The notes below the pieces were generated by a model. The model had not been told where the DNA came from, did not search any database, and saw only the letters and a list, made by a program, of their open reading frames with translations. The translations under genes were made by a program, and so were the position numbers. A stretch of DNA of 64,000 nucleotides from Sva-07 sp942492715 (GTDB lineage Bacteria; Actinomycetota; Acidimicrobiia; Acidimicrobiales; Ilumatobacteraceae), in contig CALOFW010000027.1 in assembly GCA_942492715.1 (NCBI GenBank), forward strand, positions 310,001 through 374,000. Direction: 5' to 3'. Every line of letters begins with the position of its first letter. The stretch's first letter is position 1. Of this stretch, positions 61,263 to 64,000 are shown piece after piece.

Positions 61263-61565
61263 ATGAGCACCGAGCCGTCCGCTCAGAGTTCTCTCATCGA
61301 GAAGCATCGAGACGAGATCATCGAACTCGTGCACCAGCATCAGGCGCGCTCCATTGCCGTGTTCGGCTCGGTCGCACGTGGCGAGGCCACCAGCGACAGT
61401 GACATCGACTTCCTCGTCGAGTTCGAACCGTCGAGCTCGTTGCTCGATCTCATCCACCTCGAGGAAGCACTCAGCGAACTCCTCGGCGTGAGTGTCGATG
61501 TCATCTCGGCCGCTGCGCTGCTGGAGCGCGACGCCGAGATTCGTCGCGACGCCGTCCTGCTGTGA
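61263..61565 (+). CDS. mntA: MNT-type nucleotidyltransferase antitoxin (MntA-like)
   Basis: 100 aa minimal nucleotidyltransferase. The motif GSVARGEATSDSDIDFLVEF holds the GSxxxG and DxD residues. In studied pairs MntA adds AMP to a tyrosine of HepT and silences it. ATG 61263 is six bases after TAGACT. Overlaps the HEPN gene by four bases. Confidence 0.88.
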   Translation: MSTEPSAQSSLIEKHRDEIIELVHQHQARSIAVFGSVARGEATSDSDIDFLVEFEPSSSLLDLIHLEEALSELLGVSVDVISAAALLERDAEIRRDAVLL

Positions 61566-61897
61566 GCCGATCCGACGCGCACCGTCTGGCCGACATGGTG
61601 ATGGCGATCGACGAGATCGCTTCGATCGTGGAGCGAGGTCGCCCAGCGTTCGACAACGACGTTGTGCTTCGTCGTGCCGTGGAGCGATGTCTCGAGATCA
61701 TCGGCGAGGCAGCCAAGTCGGTGTCGCCGGCGGTGACCGAGGCACATCCGGAGATTCCGTGGTCGGACATGGCGAAGGTTCGAGACAGGTTGAGCCACCA
61801 CTACCACCGGGTCGATCAGGGTCAGCTGTGGACGATTGCTTCCGTCGACGTCGCCTCGTCCGCGGCCGACGTTCGGGCTCTCGCTGCGGAGGCGTGA
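61562..61897 (+). CDS. hepT: HEPN-domain RNase toxin (HepT-like, DUF86)
   Basis: 111 aa helical HEPN protein. The active-site motif RDRLSHHYHRVD (Rx4H plus Tyr) near residue 75 is intact, so RNase activity is likely. GTG start at 61562 overlaps mntA by four bases. Paired with MNT this forms a type VII toxin-antitoxin system, probably stabilising the element. Confidence 0.88.
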   Translation: MSRSDAHRLADMVMAIDEIASIVERGRPAFDNDVVLRRAVERCLEIIGEAAKSVSPAVTEAHPEIPWSDMAKVRDRLSHHYHRVDQGQLWTIASVDVASSAADVRALAAEA

Positions 61898-61973
61898 CGG
61901 CGCGGCGAGCCGTGTCCGAGAATTCAGCACGGTACCGTCAATGTGACATTCGTCACTCGATTTTCCGTCCGTT

Positions 61974-62033
61974 GTGTCCACTGGTGACCACTGTTGTCCG
62001 TTGGTGACCGTGGCGTCCCGTTGGTGCGCTACC
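61974..62033 (+). repeat. Three tandem 20-bp direct repeats
   Basis: Units at 61974, 61994 and 62014 share GTCC(A/G/C)xTTGGTG(A)CC-like sequence (the first reads TCCACTGGTGACC, the second TCCGTTGGTGACC, the third TCCCGTTGGTGCG). Iteron-like; could bind a Rep, Xis or partition protein. The rest of 61898-62094 shows no gene. Confidence 0.5.
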
Positions 62034-62094
62034 CGCCGTCTAACCCGAACACGACCTCGCACACGAGGACACCGCTCCGGAGGAGGCCAAGGCC

Positions 62095-62175
62095 ATGGCG
62101 AAAGTTCAACGCAATTCGGTCGCTTGCATCGGGAGTTACATCTCTGGAAGTAGGTCAGTCCATGGCCTCACCTGA
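62095..62175 (+). CDS. Possible 26-aa leader peptide
   Basis: MAKVQRNSVACIGSYISGSR... ends inside the following excisionase-like start. A very strong GGAGGAGG (62079-62086) stands eight bases before the ATG. Could couple translation to the next gene; otherwise unsupported. Confidence 0.35.
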   Translation: MAKVQRNSVACIGSYISGSRSVHGLT

Positions 62176-62241
62176 TGCGTTCAGAGAGTCGTCGGAGTCT
62201 CCGCTCCTGACCGTGCCTGAAGCGTCTCAGGTGCTCGGAGG
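62162..62241 (+). pseudogene. Truncated excisionase-like / MerR-type HTH start
   Basis: ATG 62162 opens MASPDAFRESSESPLLTVPE and continues ASQVLG, the first helix pattern of excisionase-family DNA-binding proteins. After this the sequence turns into the abnormal G-rich region and the helix-turn-helix is not completed. An IRVPRF-like segment in another frame (about 62264) hints at the lost remainder. Confidence 0.45.
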
Positions 62242-62814
62242 GGGCGCGCGCGGGGACCCCACGCATCCGGGTACCTCGCTTCTGGGGGACCAGCGGACTT
62301 CCCGTCGTCGGTTCGGAGGAAGAACCTGCGGGCGATGGGGTGAGCGGACTGCGAAGAGGCGGGCCGCGATGGGCATTGAACGAACTCGCAGAGACCGCTC
62401 GGGTGGGGCTGCGCGGCGCCGGGGGGGGCGGGGGGGGGGGCCGCGCGCGTGGCCGTCATGGGCGGGGGGGGGGGAGGCGGCATGGGGGGGGCTCGCGGGG
62501 CGGACAAGGGCGTGTCGGGCCGGGCGGGCGGTGCGGTGGCGTGTCGTCGGCCGGGCGTCCTGGCGCTCCCGGGGCTCGCCGGGTCGGGGGCGCGGCGTCG
62601 GCGGCCGCCCGGTGCCTTCGCTGCCGGTTCGTATCGCCTCGCGGTCCCGCGGTCGTGTCTGTCCCTCGTCAGCTCGTCCGTTCCAGTCGCTGGCGTTCCT
62701 GCTCAGTCGCCCGTCCGTCCTGCCCGCCGCTCGTCCGGCCAGCTCGCCCTCTCTCTCGAGGTCTGAGGTCCCTTCCCGTGTTCGTCTGTCGCTTCGCTCC
62801 TTCTTCAATTTCCG
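62242..62814. other. Abnormal A-depleted, poly-G region, probable assembly artefact
   Basis: Runs of 8 to 11 G at 62421, 62430, 62464 and 62484. From 62521 to 62760 only six of 240 bases are A. No protein family is recognisable in any frame, and it stops exactly where the relaxase coding sequence begins. Confidence 0.6.
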
Positions 62815-62817
62815 CAC

Positions 62818-64000
62818 CGGTTCACCAACGGATGGGAAGCGGCCGCATCACTCGAGTGGCGTCGCGGGAACCCGTCCGCACTCGACGCATACGCAGCGCA
62901 CGGCCGGATCCGGGCGGGGACGTTCGCCGAACATCTCGACACGATCACCGACCTGTGGCTGCAGTGTCGGAGCGAGGGTGAGTCGTTGTCGATCATCACG
63001 ACCCGCACCGAACACGTCAACGCGACCAACGACCACATCCAGCAACGCCGACTCGACACCGGCGAACTCGACGCAGCGACTCTCGCCCAGGTCCACGATG
63101 CGTGGGTGATGGTCGGTGACGTGGTGGCTACTCGTCGCAACGAACGCCGCCTGCGCACCTCGGTTGGTGAGCCTGTGCGGAATCGTGAACGCTGGACTGT
63201 CACTGCCACCGACACCGTCGAGGAGGGTGATGTGACCGTGACCCGACTCGACGGACACGGCACGATCACCTTGCCCCGTGACTACGTCCGCCAGCACATG
63301 CAACTCGCGTATGCGACCACCGAACCCGGCGCGCAAGGCGACACCTCCGAACGAAGCCTCACCCTCGCCACCAACGTGACGACGAGACGCGGCCTGTACA
63401 TGGCAATGACTCGCGGTCAACGCGAGAACCTCGCCTTGGTGGTCACCAACACCCACGACCTCGCGGAAGCACGAGCCGTGCTCGAAGCCGTCCTGTTCTC
63501 TGATCGCGCCGACATCCCAGCCACGGTCCAACGCCGCAACCTGGCAGCGACCGTCCCCGCCAGCGTGCCGCAGCGGCGGGTCCGGATACCCGACTGGTTC
63601 GACCAGGTTCGCGACGAGGCGGAAGAAGGTTGGCGCGTCGCCCAGCAACGGCTCGACGAACGCAACACCGAGCGGACTGAGGCCCGAGAGCGAGTTGCGT
63701 TGGCCCGTCAGGAGCTGCCGGCGGCACAGGAGGCACACGCACCGTTCGCCGAGCAGGTCGCCACCGCCCAACGCATCGTGAACCAAGCACAGTCGGAGCT
63801 GCGCAAGGCCCAAGATGAACTGCGGCGTGCCGGTCGGATCCACCGTCGATCGGCTCGCCGCGACGTCGAGACTGCCGGCGACGTCCTCGCTGTAGCGACC
63901 GATCGGCTCAACCGCACCGAGGAACTGGCGGCACCGACACGGCGCCGGGTCAACGAGCTCCACAACGTCATCGACGATCACCGCCGCATGGACTCGACCC
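62818..64000 (+). CDS. MobF/TraA-type conjugative relaxase-helicase, C-terminal part
   Basis: Open frame to the window edge, about 394 codons. Starting RFTNGWEAAASLEWRRGNPS, with YAAHGRIRAGTFAEHLD, the segment matches the RecD-like helicase half of TrwC/TraA relaxases. LAYATTEPGAQGDTSE and TRRGLYMAMTRGQRENLALV correspond to motifs V and VI. From about 63600 a long coiled coil follows. The N-terminal relaxase and Walker A parts are missing, lost at the abnormal region upstream. No start codon can be assigned. Confidence 0.75.

Larger units (their letters stand above)
59902..64000 (+). mobile_element. Integrated element at tRNA-Thr (right end outside window)
   Basis: A tyrosine integrase immediately follows the tRNA, with a toxin-antitoxin pair, an excisionase-like start and a conjugative relaxase-helicase. 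This is the make-up of an integrative and conjugative or mobilisable element. The distal att repeat of the tRNA 3' end is not in the window. Confidence 0.75.

Noticed and set aside
62338..62981. Gly/Arg-rich frames in the G-run region as a new protein
   Set aside because: They depend on poly-G runs and A-depleted sequence that look artefactual.

Overview
The window is a GC-rich actinobacterial chromosome segment. The order of the ribosomal genes, the short zinc-ribbon S14, a mycofactocin gene set and frequent leaderless-type promoters fit Actinobacteriota. An Acidimicrobiia (Ilumatobacter-like) origin is my best guess, but it is an inference, because no 16S gene or species marker is present.

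Bases 1-11522 hold the S10-spc ribosomal operon from a truncated rplC through secY and adk, tightly packed with many overlapping stop and start codons. A TetR regulator and a convergent TMEM165/UPF0016 transporter (11579-12857) interrupt the usual adk-infA link, and no map gene is present. A promoter at 13056-13084 then drives infA-rpmJ-rpsM-rpsK-rpsD-rpoA-rplQ-truA; infA seems to start at CTG. A GGDEF/EAL signalling protein lies opposite, followed by rplM-rpsI (very similar promoter at 19470-19498), glmM, an oversized glmS, acpS and an acyl-CoA ligase.

Bases 27460-32848 form a coupled run: NAD(P)HX repair (nnr), alr, tsaE, tsaB, rimI and tsaD, joining metabolite repair, D-alanine supply and tRNA t6A synthesis. 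dusB and maf follow, then groES-groEL behind a promoter flanked by two CIRCE-like operators, small genes, a Nudix hydrolase, an atypical SDR, an aromatic amino acid decarboxylase and guaA.

Bases 42760-54422 contain a frameshifted NlpC/P60 cell-wall hydrolase, a phosphotransferase/dienelactone hydrolase pair, two acyl-CoA synthetases, an SDR, an FMN/FAD/4Fe-4S oxidoreductase, plsY and a HelD-type ATPase. Next comes a minimal mycofactocin set (mftA, mftB, mftC on the minus strand), including a 41-codon mftA; mftD, mftE and mftF are absent here. A CRP-type regulator is divergent from ispD-ispF-rlmB.

From tRNA-Thr at 59902 an integrated element begins: tyrosine integrase, an MntA/HepT-type toxin-antitoxin pair, 20-bp direct repeats, a broken excisionase-like start, an abnormal A-depleted poly-G stretch that looks like an assembly fault, and the C-terminal part of a MobF/TraA-type conjugative relaxase-helicase running off the window. 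Several gene ends carry hairpins built on a shared GGGGTCAGACCCC core.
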